Assembly (NCBI RefSeq): GCF_050286925.1
Contig: NZ_JBFWFX010000001.1
Coordinates: 124,001-188,000 of the forward strand
DNA from: Caloranaerobacter sp050286925
GTDB lineage: Bacteria; Bacillota; Clostridia; Tissierellales; Thermohalobacteraceae
Length of the DNA: 64,000 nucleotides
Reading direction: 5' to 3'
Below are positions 54,570 through 63,400 of this stretch, in pieces (the stretch's first letter is position 1; the number at the start of each line of letters is the position of its first letter). The translations under genes and the position numbers were made by a program. The notes under the pieces were generated by a model that saw nothing but the letters and a program-made list of their open reading frames with translations, made no database searches and was not told the origin of the DNA.

Positions 54570-55577
54570 ATGGTTTTAGATAGAAACTTATCTTTATCTT
54601 TGGTACGTGTTACTGAGATAGCAGCGTTATCATCGGCTAAATTCATGGGTAGAGGAGATAAAAATGGAGCAGACCAAGCAGCTGTAGACGGAATGAGAGA
54701 AGCTTTTGAGCTAGTAAATGTTAGAGGAACAGTAGTTATAGGTGAAGGAGAGCTAGACGAGGCTCCTATGTTATATATTGGTGAACAAATTGGAGCAGGT
54801 ACAATAGATGATATAGAAGTAGATATTGCTGTTGACCCATTAGATGGGACTAGTTTAGTATCAAAAGGGCTTCCAAATGCGATATCAGTAATAGCTATGG
54901 CTCCTAGAGGATGTTTGCTTTATGCACCAGATACATATATGAAAAAAATAGCTGTAGGACCAAAAGCGGCAGGGAAAATAGATATTGAAGCTCCTATTGA
55001 AGATAATCTGAAGGCGGTTGCCAAGGCTTTAAATAAGGATATATCGGATTTAACTGTAATAATACAGGACAGGCCTAGGCATTATGAAATGATACAAGAA
55101 ATAAGAAGAGTAGGTGCAAGAATTAAGTTGTTTGGTGAAGGTGATGTAGCAGCAGCTATTGCTACTGGATTTGAAGATACAGGAGTCGATGTATTAATGG
55201 GAATAGGAGGAGCTCCAGAAGGGGTTATAGCAGCAGCAGCGTTAAAATGTATGGGTGGAGAAATGCAGGGTATACTTTACCCAATGTCAGATGAAGAAGT
55301 TGAGAGGTGCCATCAATTAGGATGGAGTGATGAAGATATTAAGAAGGTTTTAACATTAGAGGATTTAGTTAAAGGAGAAGAAGTATTTTTTGCTGCAACG
55401 GGAATTACAGATGGCGATCTATTAAAGGGAGTAGTATACTATGGAAATAACTCTGCTAAAACACATTCAGTAGTTATGAGAGCTAAAACAGGTACAATAA
55501 GATTCATAGAAGCAAGACATAAATTAGATAAAAATGATATACTAATTAGATTGATGAAAAAATATGGGCAAGTGTAG
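54570..55577 (+). CDS. glpX: Class II fructose-1,6-bisphosphatase, first copy
   Basis: Metal-dependent phosphatase that hydrolyses fructose 1,6-bisphosphate in gluconeogenesis. 335 residues with the family's MGRGDKNGADQAAVDGMRE, IGEGELDEAPMLYIGE, VDPLDGTSLVSKGLPNA and MGIGGAPEGVIAAAALKCMG. Start is ATG 54570, spaced correctly from AGGGGAG; GTG 54561 is too close. It is followed by its own terminator and then by a second, closely similar gene. This copy has a longer C-terminus (NDILIRLMKKYGQV). Confidence 0.95.
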   Translation: MVLDRNLSLSLVRVTEIAALSSAKFMGRGDKNGADQAAVDGMREAFELVNVRGTVVIGEGELDEAPMLYIGEQIGAGTIDDIEVDIAVDPLDGTSLVSKGLPNAISVIAMAPRGCLLYAPDTYMKKIAVGPKAAGKIDIEAPIEDNLKAVAKALNKDISDLTVIIQDRPRHYEMIQEIRRVGARIKLFGEGDVAAAIATGFEDTGVDVLMGIGGAPEGVIAAAALKCMGGEMQGILYPMSDEEVERCHQLGWSDEDIKKVLTLEDLVKGEEVFFAATGITDGDLLKGVVYYGNNSAKTHSVVMRAKTGTIRFIEARHKLDKNDILIRLMKKYGQV

Positions 55578-55580
55578 ATT

Positions 55581-55616
55581 AAAAAATAGACCTGAATTAA
55601 TCAGGTCTATTTTTTT
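55581..55616 (+). terminator. Terminator between the two glpX genes
   Basis: AAAAAATAGACCTGA / TCAGGTCTATTTTTTT with a 5-base loop. Confidence 0.93.
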
Positions 55617-55756
55617 ATTTATTATTCACCTCTCGCTATTCAACTGCCGACTATTGAATATCGACTAATTTTAAATTTTAAATTTTACATTCTACATTTT
55701 TAATTTAATACCTAGCCCTTATTTAAGCTACACTTTATAAAAATAACATATATATT

Positions 55757-55786
55757 TTGACATACAATATTGAAATAGAATATACT
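55757..55786 (+). promoter_or_regulatory. Promoter of the second glpX gene
   Basis: TTGACA (55757-55762), 18-base spacer, TATACT (55781-55786). A CTATAATTG follows directly. Upstream (55667-55710) lies a TTTTAAATTTTACATT-type dispersed repeat. Confidence 0.65.
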
Positions 55787-55821
55787 ATAATTGTAATATT
55801 CATTATAAAGGGGGACACATT

Positions 55822-56793
55822 ATGGATAGAGAATTAGCATTAAATCTTGTTAGAGTAACTGAAGCTGCAGCATTAGAATGTGCTAGACACATGGGTAGAG
55901 GTGATAAAATAATAGCAGATCAATCTGCAGTTAATGGTATGAGGAAGATGTTCGATACTATAAACATAGATGGAGTTGTAGTTATTGGAGAAGGTGAAAT
56001 GGATGAAGCTCCAATGTTATATATTGGAGAGAGAATAGGAAAAGCACAAGAAGGATGTCCTAAAGTCGATATAGCTGTAGACCCTCTTGATGGGACTACT
56101 GCAGTAGCTAAGGGATTACCTAATGCAATTTCTGTAGTTGCAATAGCTCCACGTGGATGTTTATTACATGCACCTGATATGTATATGAATAAAATTGCAG
56201 TAGGACCAAAAGCGGCGGGTAGAATTAATCTTGATGCTCCAGTTGAAGAAAATTTAAAAGCAGTTGCTGATGCTTTAAACAAAAGTATATCAGATCTAAC
56301 AGTAACATTGTTAGATAGACCGAGACATAAGGAGTTAATAGATAGAATAAGAGAAGCAGGAGCAAGAATTAAATTATTTGGAGATGGAGATGTTGCTGCT
56401 GCAATTGCAACCTGCTTTGAACATTCAGGAGTCGATATATTAATGGGAATAGGAGGAGCTCCAGAAGGGGTTATAGCTGCTGCTGCATTAAAATGTATGG
56501 GTGGAGAATTTCAAGGGAAGTTAGTACCGATGGATGAAATTGAGCTTGAAAGATGTTATAAAATGGGCATCACTGATGTTAATAAAGTATTGACAATGGA
56601 AGATTTAGCGAAGGGTAATGAAATATTCTTTGCTGCTACAGGAGTATCTGATGGCGAATTATTAAAAGGAGTAGTATATTACGAAAACAATATGGCGAAG
56701 ACACATTCAATGGTAACAAGAGCAGAAACGGGTACAATAAGATTTATTGAGTCAATTCATAAGCTAGACAAAAAACCAGATTATGCAAAATAA
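55822..56793 (+). CDS. glpX: Class II fructose-1,6-bisphosphatase, second copy
   Basis: 323 residues, strongly similar along its whole length to the preceding gene (identical MGIGGAPEGVIAAAALKCMG and near-identical VDPLDGTTAVAKGLPNA). It differs in the N-terminus (ELALNLVRVTEAAALECARH), keeps the catalytic residues and has its own promoter. A tandem duplication that has diverged; both copies look functional. Possible reasons are different regulation, or a shift to sedoheptulose bisphosphate in one copy; nothing in the sequence decides. ATG 55822 follows AAGGGGGAC. Confidence 0.95.
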   Translation: MDRELALNLVRVTEAAALECARHMGRGDKIIADQSAVNGMRKMFDTINIDGVVVIGEGEMDEAPMLYIGERIGKAQEGCPKVDIAVDPLDGTTAVAKGLPNAISVVAIAPRGCLLHAPDMYMNKIAVGPKAAGRINLDAPVEENLKAVADALNKSISDLTVTLLDRPRHKELIDRIREAGARIKLFGDGDVAAAIATCFEHSGVDILMGIGGAPEGVIAAAALKCMGGEFQGKLVPMDEIELERCYKMGITDVNKVLTMEDLAKGNEIFFAATGVSDGELLKGVVYYENNMAKTHSMVTRAETGTIRFIESIHKLDKKPDYAK

Positions 56794-57214
56794 TTTTTCA
56801 GCTAATAGTTATAAGTTTAGTAGCGGGGGAGTAATCTTCCGCTAAAAATTTTTATTTCAATCCATATGGGGATTATTAGATGATTATTATATAATATACC
56901 CATACATAGATATTTTTGAAAATAAGGATTTTTAAACTAAGTAGAGTTAAAAAAGTTTAGAAGGGGGATATTTTTGAAAAAGTTAATTCTTCTTATATTA
57001 ATAGCTTTATTGATCCTAACTAGTTGTAATTTTAATTCAAATAGAGAAGTAAATAATACAAAAATCAACGAATTATAGCTTGAAAACTTGAGATTAAAAA
57101 GTAAAATACAAGAACTTGAAAGAGAAAACAAAAAACTAAAAGAAAAAGATAATATGAAGTTATATTCAAAAAGAAAGGTTAAAAAATCAAAGAACTGATA
57201 AAGGAAGATGAGTA

Positions 57215-58426
57215 ATGGAAGTTATTAGAGTAGAACAGCATCAAATAAAACCAACTCACTATCTTTATAAATACTGTAATGATTTATGCTTTAAATCTAA
57301 AAACTTATACAATTATGCTAACTATCTCATAAGACAGGAATTTATCAATAATGGCAAATGGTTAAGATATAAAGATATTTACAAAATAATAAAAGACCAC
57401 GAAACATATAAGGCACTAATGGCACAAACATCACAGCAAATACTAAAACTTTTAGACCAAAATTGGAAGTCATTTTTTAAATCAATTAAAGAGTGGAAGG
57501 ACAACAAAGAAAAATATTTGGGCAGACCAAAACTTCCGAAATATAAGAAGAAAAATGGTAGAAATATCGTTATTTTTACTAATCAAAACTGTAAGTTAAA
57601 AGATGGATATATAAAATTTCCTAAAATAATGAATAAAGAAAAGTTAAAAACTAAAATTAAAGGTAAATTACAGCAAATACGAATAATACCTAAAGGACAA
57701 ATATATGTAATAGAAATTATCTATAAGAAAGAAATTGAAGATAAAACAACTAAAAATAAAGGCAGAATTATAGGAATTGACTTAGGGCTTAATAACTTTG
57801 CAACCATAGTAAACAACATAGGATTAAATCCTATTGTTGTTAAGGGCAAAGTTATTAAGTCAATAAATCAATATTACAACAAACAACTAGCTTACTATAA
57901 AAGTATTCTTAAAAAACAAAACAACAAAGATTGGAGTAAAAGATTAGAAAGAATAACAATGAAGCGAAACAACAAAATAAAGACCTTTATGCACAAAGCA
58001 AGTAGATTTATTATTAATTATTGTATCGAAAATAACATAGATACAATTGTTTTAGGCAACAACAAGAATTGGAAGCAAGAAGTTAAATTAGGCAAAAGAA
58101 ATAACCAAAACTTCACATCAATACCTTATGAAACATTCATACAGCAATTGCAGTACAAAGCCGAAGAAGTAGGAATTAAAGTAATAGTAGTAGAAGAAAG
58201 TTACACATCAAAAGCAAGTTTTCTTGATAAAGACAAGATGGGACAAGATGCTAAATTTAGTGGAAAAAGAATAAAAAGAGGACTTTATAAAAGTAAAGAT
58301 GGTATTTTGATTAATGCAGATGTAAATGGTGGATATAATATCATAAGAAAAGTATTCCCAAAGGCATTTGCCAATGGGATAGAGGGTGTAGGGTTACACC
58401 CAGTTAAGCTACAAATAGTAGCTTAA
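57215..58426 (+). CDS. tnpB: IS200/IS605-family TnpB, second element, no TnpA
   Basis: 403 residues. RuvC parts: RIIGIDLGLNNFATIVNN (first Asp), TIVLGNNKNWKQEVKLGKRN where the canonical Glu is replaced, VVEESYTSKASFLDKD, and INADVNGGYNIIRK (last Asp). No zinc-ribbon cysteines. It is only distantly like the TnpB at 50554, so it belongs to another subgroup of the family. ATG 57215 follows AAGGAAGATG. No tnpA is adjacent. The element sits inside a small lipoprotein gene. Confidence 0.9.
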   Translation: MEVIRVEQHQIKPTHYLYKYCNDLCFKSKNLYNYANYLIRQEFINNGKWLRYKDIYKIIKDHETYKALMAQTSQQILKLLDQNWKSFFKSIKEWKDNKEKYLGRPKLPKYKKKNGRNIVIFTNQNCKLKDGYIKFPKIMNKEKLKTKIKGKLQQIRIIPKGQIYVIEIIYKKEIEDKTTKNKGRIIGIDLGLNNFATIVNNIGLNPIVVKGKVIKSINQYYNKQLAYYKSILKKQNNKDWSKRLERITMKRNNKIKTFMHKASRFIINYCIENNIDTIVLGNNKNWKQEVKLGKRNNQNFTSIPYETFIQQLQYKAEEVGIKVIVVEESYTSKASFLDKDKMGQDAKFSGKRIKRGLYKSKDGILINADVNGGYNIIRKVFPKAFANGIEGVGLHPVKLQIVA

Positions 58427-58430
58427 CAAA

Positions 58431-58482
58431 GAATGATGTTTATTAAAATTTTTAATGTTATTTTATGAAATAAACATTATTC
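58431..58482 (+). mobile_element. Right-end hairpin of the second tnpB element
   Basis: GAATGATGTTTATT (58431-58444) pairs, with one mismatch, with AATAAACATTATTC (58469-58482), directly behind tnpB. This is the expected position of the right end and of the guide RNA scaffold. The following bases to 58749 hold the interrupted gene's tail and an AT-rich leader of rho. Confidence 0.65.
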
Positions 58483-58749
58483 ATAACCTAGAAAGTAAAT
58501 ACATTGAAATAATTGATAATGAGAAAAAAATAATATATAAGCAAAAAAGTAAAGGCAATATTCGTCTATTTTTTGGTATGTAAACATAAAGAGAGAATAT
58601 CAATGCTTTTTGTGTTCTTGACTTCTTAATAATAAAGTGCTAATATTACATTAATGAAGCCTGTCTAGAAGTTCTTTCCTAATATGTTCCCATTATTATG
58701 TTAAGATATAAATATTAATAAAAGCTCTATATGTTTTGGAGGTGAAGCT

Positions 58750-60102
58750 TTGAATAGTTCTGATTTAAGTAGTAAGAAGATAAACGAGCTTAGAAAGATT
58801 GCTAAAGAAGTAGGTATAAAAGGTTATTCTAAATATAAGAAAGCTGAACTGATTGAAAAAATATTAGAATATTATAAAAATGGGAAATCAGAGGAAATAA
58901 AAGAAGTAGCAGCTAAGTTAGAAGAAAAAGAAAGACATAAGCAAGAATTACCAGAAAGACTAAGTGAAGAAATAGATAGAAGTGATGAAATTGGTACAGC
59001 AGAGGGAATATTAGAGATTCATAGTGATGGTTATGGCTTTTTAAGATCAGAAAATTATCTTTCAGGTGCTGAGGATATATATGTATCTCCATCACAAATC
59101 AGGAGATTTAATTTAAGGACTGGAGACAAAATTTTTGGTATCACAAGGCCTCCAAAATCAGGAGAAAAGTATAAAGCTCTTTTATATGTGAAAAAAGTTA
59201 ATGGAGAAGACCCAGAAACAGCAAATAATAGACCTGATTTTGATACTTTAACACCTATATATCCTAATGAGAGAATAACTTTAGAAACTACTCCAACAGA
59301 ATTATCTACAAGAATAATAGATTTAATTGCTCCTATAGGTAAAGGACAAAGGGGAATGATTGTCGCTCCTCCTAAAGCTGGTAAAACTATCTTACTAAAA
59401 AAAATAGCTAACAGTATTGCAGAAAATTACCCAGATATAGAGATTATAGTTTTACTAATAGATGAAAGACCAGAAGAAGTTACAGATATGCAGAGATCTG
59501 TAAAAGGAGATGTAGTTTATTCAACATTTGACGAGCCTCCAAAGCATCATATAAAGGTAGCAGAGATGGTGCTTGAAAGGGCAAAAAGGCTAGTAGAGCA
59601 TGGAAAAGATGTTGTTATTCTTTTAGATAGTATAACAAGATTGGCAAGGGCATACAATTTAACAATACCTCCAACTGGTAGAACACTTTCAGGAGGTTTA
59701 GATCCTGGAGCTCTGCACAAGCCGAAAAGATTTTTTGGTGCAGCAAGAAATATTGAAAACGGAGGAAGTCTTACAATATTAGCTACTGCATTAATAGAAA
59801 CTGGAAGTAGAATGGATGATGTAATTTTTGAAGAATTTAAGGGTACAGGGAACATGGAAATTCATTTAGACAGAAAATTATCTGAAAAGAGAATATTCCC
59901 AGCAATTGATATTAATAAATCTGGTACAAGAAGAGAAGATTTATTATTAAATCAAAAAGAGCTAGAGACAATATGGAGCATTAGAAAAGCTTTAAGTAAC
60001 TATCCGACGATAGAAGTTACGGAGAGAATTATTAATATGTTAGTATCAACTAAGACTAATATTGAGTTTATTGAAAATATGAGAAATAAGATTTGGGATT
60101 AA
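58750..60102 (+). CDS. rho: Transcription termination factor Rho
   Basis: Hexameric RNA helicase that ends transcripts. N-terminal SAP-like helices (KINELRKIAKEVGIKGYSKY), an RNA-binding cold-shock-like domain (EGILEIHSDGYGFLRSENYL), then the ATPase with Walker A APPKAGKTILLKK (about 206-218), Walker B VVILLDSITRLARAYN and the Q/R loops (PKRFFGAARNIENGGS). 450 residues. The start is TTG 58750 behind GGAGGTG. Conserved in position before rpmE and tdk, as in Bacillus. Confidence 0.97.
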   Translation: MNSSDLSSKKINELRKIAKEVGIKGYSKYKKAELIEKILEYYKNGKSEEIKEVAAKLEEKERHKQELPERLSEEIDRSDEIGTAEGILEIHSDGYGFLRSENYLSGAEDIYVSPSQIRRFNLRTGDKIFGITRPPKSGEKYKALLYVKKVNGEDPETANNRPDFDTLTPIYPNERITLETTPTELSTRIIDLIAPIGKGQRGMIVAPPKAGKTILLKKIANSIAENYPDIEIIVLLIDERPEEVTDMQRSVKGDVVYSTFDEPPKHHIKVAEMVLERAKRLVEHGKDVVILLDSITRLARAYNLTIPPTGRTLSGGLDPGALHKPKRFFGAARNIENGGSLTILATALIETGSRMDDVIFEEFKGTGNMEIHLDRKLSEKRIFPAIDINKSGTRREDLLLNQKELETIWSIRKALSNYPTIEVTERIINMLVSTKTNIEFIENMRNKIWD

Positions 60103-60116
60103 TTTACTCATGTTTA

Positions 60117-60145
60117 TTGAAATAAGATTATGAATATGCTATAAT
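60117..60145 (+). promoter_or_regulatory. Promoter of rpmE
   Basis: TTGAAA (60117-60122), 17-base spacer, TATAAT (60140-60145) with an extended TGC before the -10 box. Confidence 0.8.
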
Positions 60146-60222
60146 GTATTAGTTGAAAACTGGATAATTATATTAAATATAATATTACAGAAAAGAATGA
60201 TTTTGGAAGAGAGGTGATTTCG

Positions 60223-60423
60223 GTGAAAAAAGGAATTCATCCAGAATACAAAAGAGCTAAAGTACACTGTGCATGTGGAAATACTTTTGAAACTGGTTCA
60301 GTAAAAGAAGAACTTAGAGTAGAAATTTGTTCTGAGTGTCATCCATTCTTTACAGGGAAGCAAAAACTTGTTGATAAAGGCGGACGTGTTGAAAGATTTA
60401 AGAAGAAATACGGTCTTGACTAA
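60223..60423 (+). CDS. rpmE: Ribosomal protein L31 (zinc-binding form)
   Basis: 66 residues. Cysteines in HCACGNTFETGS and EICSECHPFFTGKQ form the zinc site of the C+ type of L31, so the zinc-independent form (if present) lies elsewhere. GTG 60223 has AGAGAGGTG at the right distance; GTG 60214 overlaps that site. It follows rho with its own promoter and is closed by a weak hairpin. Confidence 0.95.
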   Translation: MKKGIHPEYKRAKVHCACGNTFETGSVKEELRVEICSECHPFFTGKQKLVDKGGRVERFKKKYGLD

Positions 60424-60439
60424 TCAAAATATGTTCAAG

Positions 60440-60476
60440 AGGTTAGATGCCATGAGGCTTCTAGCCTTTATTTTTT
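60440..60476 (+). terminator. Terminator after rpmE
   Basis: AGGTTAGA / TCTAGCCT with a G-T pair, or the smaller AGGCT / AGCCT, followed by TTATTTTTT. Confidence 0.7.
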
Positions 60477-60519
60477 GAAGATTCATAGTTAATCATTATT
60501 AATTAAAGGAGGAATTCTA

Positions 60520-61098
60520 ATGTACGGACCTAATCATCATGGTTGGATTGAGGTAGTAGTTGGCCCTATGTATAGTGGTAAAAGTGAAGAGCTTATAAGA
60601 AGGTTGAGGAGAGCTCAGATAGCTAGGCAGAAAATTCAAGTATTTAAGCCGTCTATTGATGACAGATATAGTGTGGATGAAGTTGTTTCTCACAATGGAG
60701 AGAAAATTAAAGCTATACCAGTAAAAAATTCTGATGAAATATATAAATTATTATCAGAGGATACAGAAGTTGTAGGTATTGATGAAGTGCAGTTTTTTGA
60801 TGATGGAATTATAGATTTATGTAGGCATTTAGCAGATAAAGGATTGAGAGTAATAGTAGCTGGATTAGATATGGACTTTAGAGGTGAGCCATTTGGACCT
60901 ACTCCTAGTTTGATGGCAATTGCAGAATTTGTAGACAAGCTAACGGCTGTATGTGTAATTTGTGGACATCCTGCAAATAGAACTCAGAGATTAATTAACG
61001 GAGAGCCTGCTAATTATAATGAACCTACTATTTTAGTTGGTGCTAAGGAGAGCTACGAGGCTAGATGTAGATTACACCATCAAGTTCCAGGGAAATAA
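60520..61098 (+). CDS. tdk: Thymidine kinase
   Basis: Salvage enzyme that phosphorylates thymidine with ATP. 192 residues of the class II family: Walker A GPMYSGKSEELIRRL, GIDEVQFFDDGII, the lasso ALDMDFRGEPFGPTP-like VAGLDMDFRGEPFG, and the zinc cysteines CVICGHPANRTQR with a late CRLHH. ATG 60520 follows AAAGGAGG. Last gene of the conserved block; in Bacillus prfA and prmC follow, here they do not. Confidence 0.97.
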   Translation: MYGPNHHGWIEVVVGPMYSGKSEELIRRLRRAQIARQKIQVFKPSIDDRYSVDEVVSHNGEKIKAIPVKNSDEIYKLLSEDTEVVGIDEVQFFDDGIIDLCRHLADKGLRVIVAGLDMDFRGEPFGPTPSLMAIAEFVDKLTAVCVICGHPANRTQRLINGEPANYNEPTILVGAKESYEARCRLHHQVPGK

Positions 61099-61430
61099 TA
61101 TAAATACATAGGCAAAATCTTCCTTAATTCATTTGAATCAAAGATTTTGTTCATTATAGCTAAAATAGACAAAGAAGATATTCCTAATGACTTAAAGAAT
61201 ATATATTTTTCTGATTAAAGAAAGATGAGTTTGTTTTTTAAATGTCTAAAAAAGCAATCAGCAGGAAATAAAAATGCCAACTTTACTAGAACCTACAGTA
61301 ACTTGACAAAATCGTTATATACAAAAATCTTGATAAAGAAGTAATAAAATAGTATATTTTAAGTGTAAGCTAAAATTTTTTTACCAAACATTGTTTAAAA
61401 ATTAACAAAGTTTAAAGGAGGAAAATTTTT
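61099..61430. other. Intergenic region with a fragment of the stem-loop repeat
   Basis: 61107-61153 is the last hairpin of the dispersed element (CAAAATCTTC, then CAAAGATTTTGTTC). A short frame behind it (IDKEDIPNDLKNIYFSD, 61167-61219) looks like a protein remnant but was not identified. The remainder is an AT-rich leader with no clear promoter. Confidence 0.55.
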
Positions 61431-61676
61431 ATGTTAACGATTAATGTATGTATTGGTAGTGCATGTCATTTAAAGGGTGCGTATAATGTAATAAATAAAC
61501 TTCAAAAGATAATCGAGGAAAGAAAATTAGAAGATAAGGTTGTTGTTAAAGGAGCTTTCTGTCTTGGAGAGTGTACTAAGGCAGTATCAGTCAGAATTGA
61601 TGAAGGCCCTATTATTTCTGTTAGTGAAGAAACAGTGGATGATTTCTTTGAGCAGTATGTTGCTGGGAGGTTATAA
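61431..61676 (+). CDS. Thioredoxin-like [2Fe-2S] protein
   Basis: 81 residues. The cysteine pattern CIGSACHLKGA (C-x4-C) and FCLGECTKA (C-x3-C) is that of the thioredoxin-fold [2Fe-2S] proteins related to NuoE and to the small HydC-like hydrogenase subunits. It would carry electrons to or from the iron-sulfur protein encoded next, with which it overlaps by one base. ATG 61431 follows AAAGGAGG. Confidence 0.85.
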   Translation: MLTINVCIGSACHLKGAYNVINKLQKIIEERKLEDKVVVKGAFCLGECTKAVSVRIDEGPIISVSEETVDDFFEQYVAGRL

Positions 61677-63400
61677 TGGTGAATTTGATTAAGTTTGAGA
61701 AGGGCAATTGTAATAATTGTTACAAATGTTTACGTTTATGCCCATCTAAAGCTATTAAAATAATAGGAGATCATGCAGAAATTGTTACTGAAAGATGTAT
61801 TTCATGCGGCTATTGTCAAAGCGTCTGTCCTCAAGGAATAATAAAGATAATGAGTAGCATTGAAGATGTTAAAAAAGCTATAAATGAGGGGAAAAAGGTT
61901 ATTGCTAGTATAGCTCCTTCTTTTGCTGGAGCTTTTGATATGAATAATGAAGGACAAATAGTGACAGCTCTAAAGAAATTAGGGTTTGATGTTGTTGAAG
62001 AAACAGCTATAGGAGCAGAAGTTGTTTCAAACTTATATTCCAAATGCGTTGAAGAGGGAAATTACAGAAACCTTATTACTACGAGTTGCCCTTCGGCTAA
62101 CTATCTAATTGAAAGATACTATCCATCTTTAGTACAGTATATGATTCCAGTAGTTTCACCCATGATAGCGCATGGAAAGCTATTAAAAAAGATATATGGA
62201 ATAGATAGTTATATAGTATTCATAGGGCCTTGTATTGCTAAAAAGCTTGAAGCGAATGAATTTCAGCATGATGATATTATCAATTCAGTTTTAACTTTTG
62301 AAGAAATAGCTAATTGGTTAGAAGAAGAAAAAATTAATATAAAGGAACTTGAACCACAAGATTTTGATAATGAATCTTATAAGAAAGGGTGTGCTTTCCC
62401 AATCAAAGGAGGAATACTTGCTAACTGCTTAGATAAAAATATTTCTAGTAAATATGAAATGATTCAAGTTGATGGGGTAGATGCATGTAAAGATATATTA
62501 GATTGTATTAAGAATAACCTTATAAATGGAGTTTGTGTTGAGCTTAATATATGTAAAGGTAGTTGTATAGGTGGTCCTGGTATGCCAAAAGATGAAACGA
62601 ATTTTTATCTTAGAGAGAAAAGAGTAAAAGATTATGTAAAGAAAAAGAAAAAATGTATAAATAGTGAAGTTTGTATTACTGAAGAATTAGATTTTTCAAA
62701 GAAATTTTTCAATAAAGAATTAAAAATTGAAGTAGCTAGTGAAGAGGAAATTCAAAAGATATTAAGGAGTATGGGGAAATATAAAAAAGAGGATGAACTT
62801 AACTGTAATTCATGTGGATACAGAACATGTAGAGAAAAGGCACAAGCTGTATATAATGGAATGTCAGAGATTAGCATGTGTTTACCTTTTATGAGAGCTA
62901 AGGCTGAAAGTATAAGAAATGTGATATTTGAAAATACTCCTAACGTAATTATCCTATTAGATGATAATATGAATGTTTTAGACTTCAATCCTAAAGCTGA
63001 ATCGTTATTTGGAATAAAAGCCGATGAAATCAAAAATAAGCCTATTTCGATTTTAATTGAAGATGATTATTTTTATAAAGTGAAAGAGTCAAAGAAAAAT
63101 TTAATAGGTCAAAAAATATCTTATCCAAAATATGGTTTAGTATTTTATGCAAACATTGTATATCTTGAAGAGCAGGAAATTATTATGGCTATTATGACAG
63201 ATGTAACAGCAGAAGAGATGAATAAAAGAGAACTAGCAAGGGTTAAAGCGGAGACTATAAATGGGGCACAAAAAGTTATTGAGAAACAGATGAGAGTAGC
63301 CCAGGAAATTGCTAGTTTATTAGGAGAGACTACTGCTGAAACAAAAGTTATTTTAACAAAACTTAAGGAGATTGCTTTAGGTGAAGCAGGTGATATATAA
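61676..63400 (+). CDS. PAS-containing [FeFe]-hydrogenase-like sensor
   Basis: 574 residues. Two [4Fe-4S] ferredoxin motifs at the N-terminus (CNNCYKCLRLCPSKA; CISCGYCQSVCPQG), an H-cluster-type domain to about residue 330, an Fe-S domain (CNSCGYRTCREKA then MC), a PAS domain (about 415-520) and a helical end. H-cluster motifs: L1 reads TTSCPSANY, so the proton-relay Cys of TSCCP is Ser; L2 is GPCIAKKLE; L3 is NICKGSCIGG. The ligand cysteines remain. This fits the sensory hydrogenase groups rather than a bulk catalyst. The next gene is a phosphatase, in line with hydrogen or redox signalling. Confidence 0.85.
   Translation: MVNLIKFEKGNCNNCYKCLRLCPSKAIKIIGDHAEIVTERCISCGYCQSVCPQGIIKIMSSIEDVKKAINEGKKVIASIAPSFAGAFDMNNEGQIVTALKKLGFDVVEETAIGAEVVSNLYSKCVEEGNYRNLITTSCPSANYLIERYYPSLVQYMIPVVSPMIAHGKLLKKIYGIDSYIVFIGPCIAKKLEANEFQHDDIINSVLTFEEIANWLEEEKINIKELEPQDFDNESYKKGCAFPIKGGILANCLDKNISSKYEMIQVDGVDACKDILDCIKNNLINGVCVELNICKGSCIGGPGMPKDETNFYLREKRVKDYVKKKKKCINSEVCITEELDFSKKFFNKELKIEVASEEEIQKILRSMGKYKKEDELNCNSCGYRTCREKAQAVYNGMSEISMCLPFMRAKAESIRNVIFENTPNVIILLDDNMNVLDFNPKAESLFGIKADEIKNKPISILIEDDYFYKVKESKKNLIGQKISYPKYGLVFYANIVYLEEQEIIMAIMTDVTAEEMNKRELARVKAETINGAQKVIEKQMRVAQEIASLLGETTAETKVILTKLKEIALGEAGDI

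Larger units (their letters stand above)
56974..58583 (+). pseudogene. Small lipoprotein gene cut by a tnpB element
   Basis: TTG 56974, behind AAGGGGG, starts a lipoprotein signal (KKLILLILIALLILTSC). A TAG at 57076-57078 interrupts the frame after 34 codons. The same frame then goes on as a coiled coil (LENLRLKSKIQELERENKKL) to TGA at 57196. Behind the tnpB gene a coding-like piece (58482-58583: NLESKYIEIIDNEKKIIYKQ and onward to TAA) looks like the missing C-terminus. So the gene has both a nonsense mutation and an insertion. Its original function is unknown; the coiled coil suggests a spacer-type envelope protein. Confidence 0.65.

Noticed and set aside
50554..58426. Cas12-type CRISPR nuclease
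   Set aside because: Both proteins are of TnpB size and type, with right-end hairpins and no CRISPR repeats or cas genes nearby.
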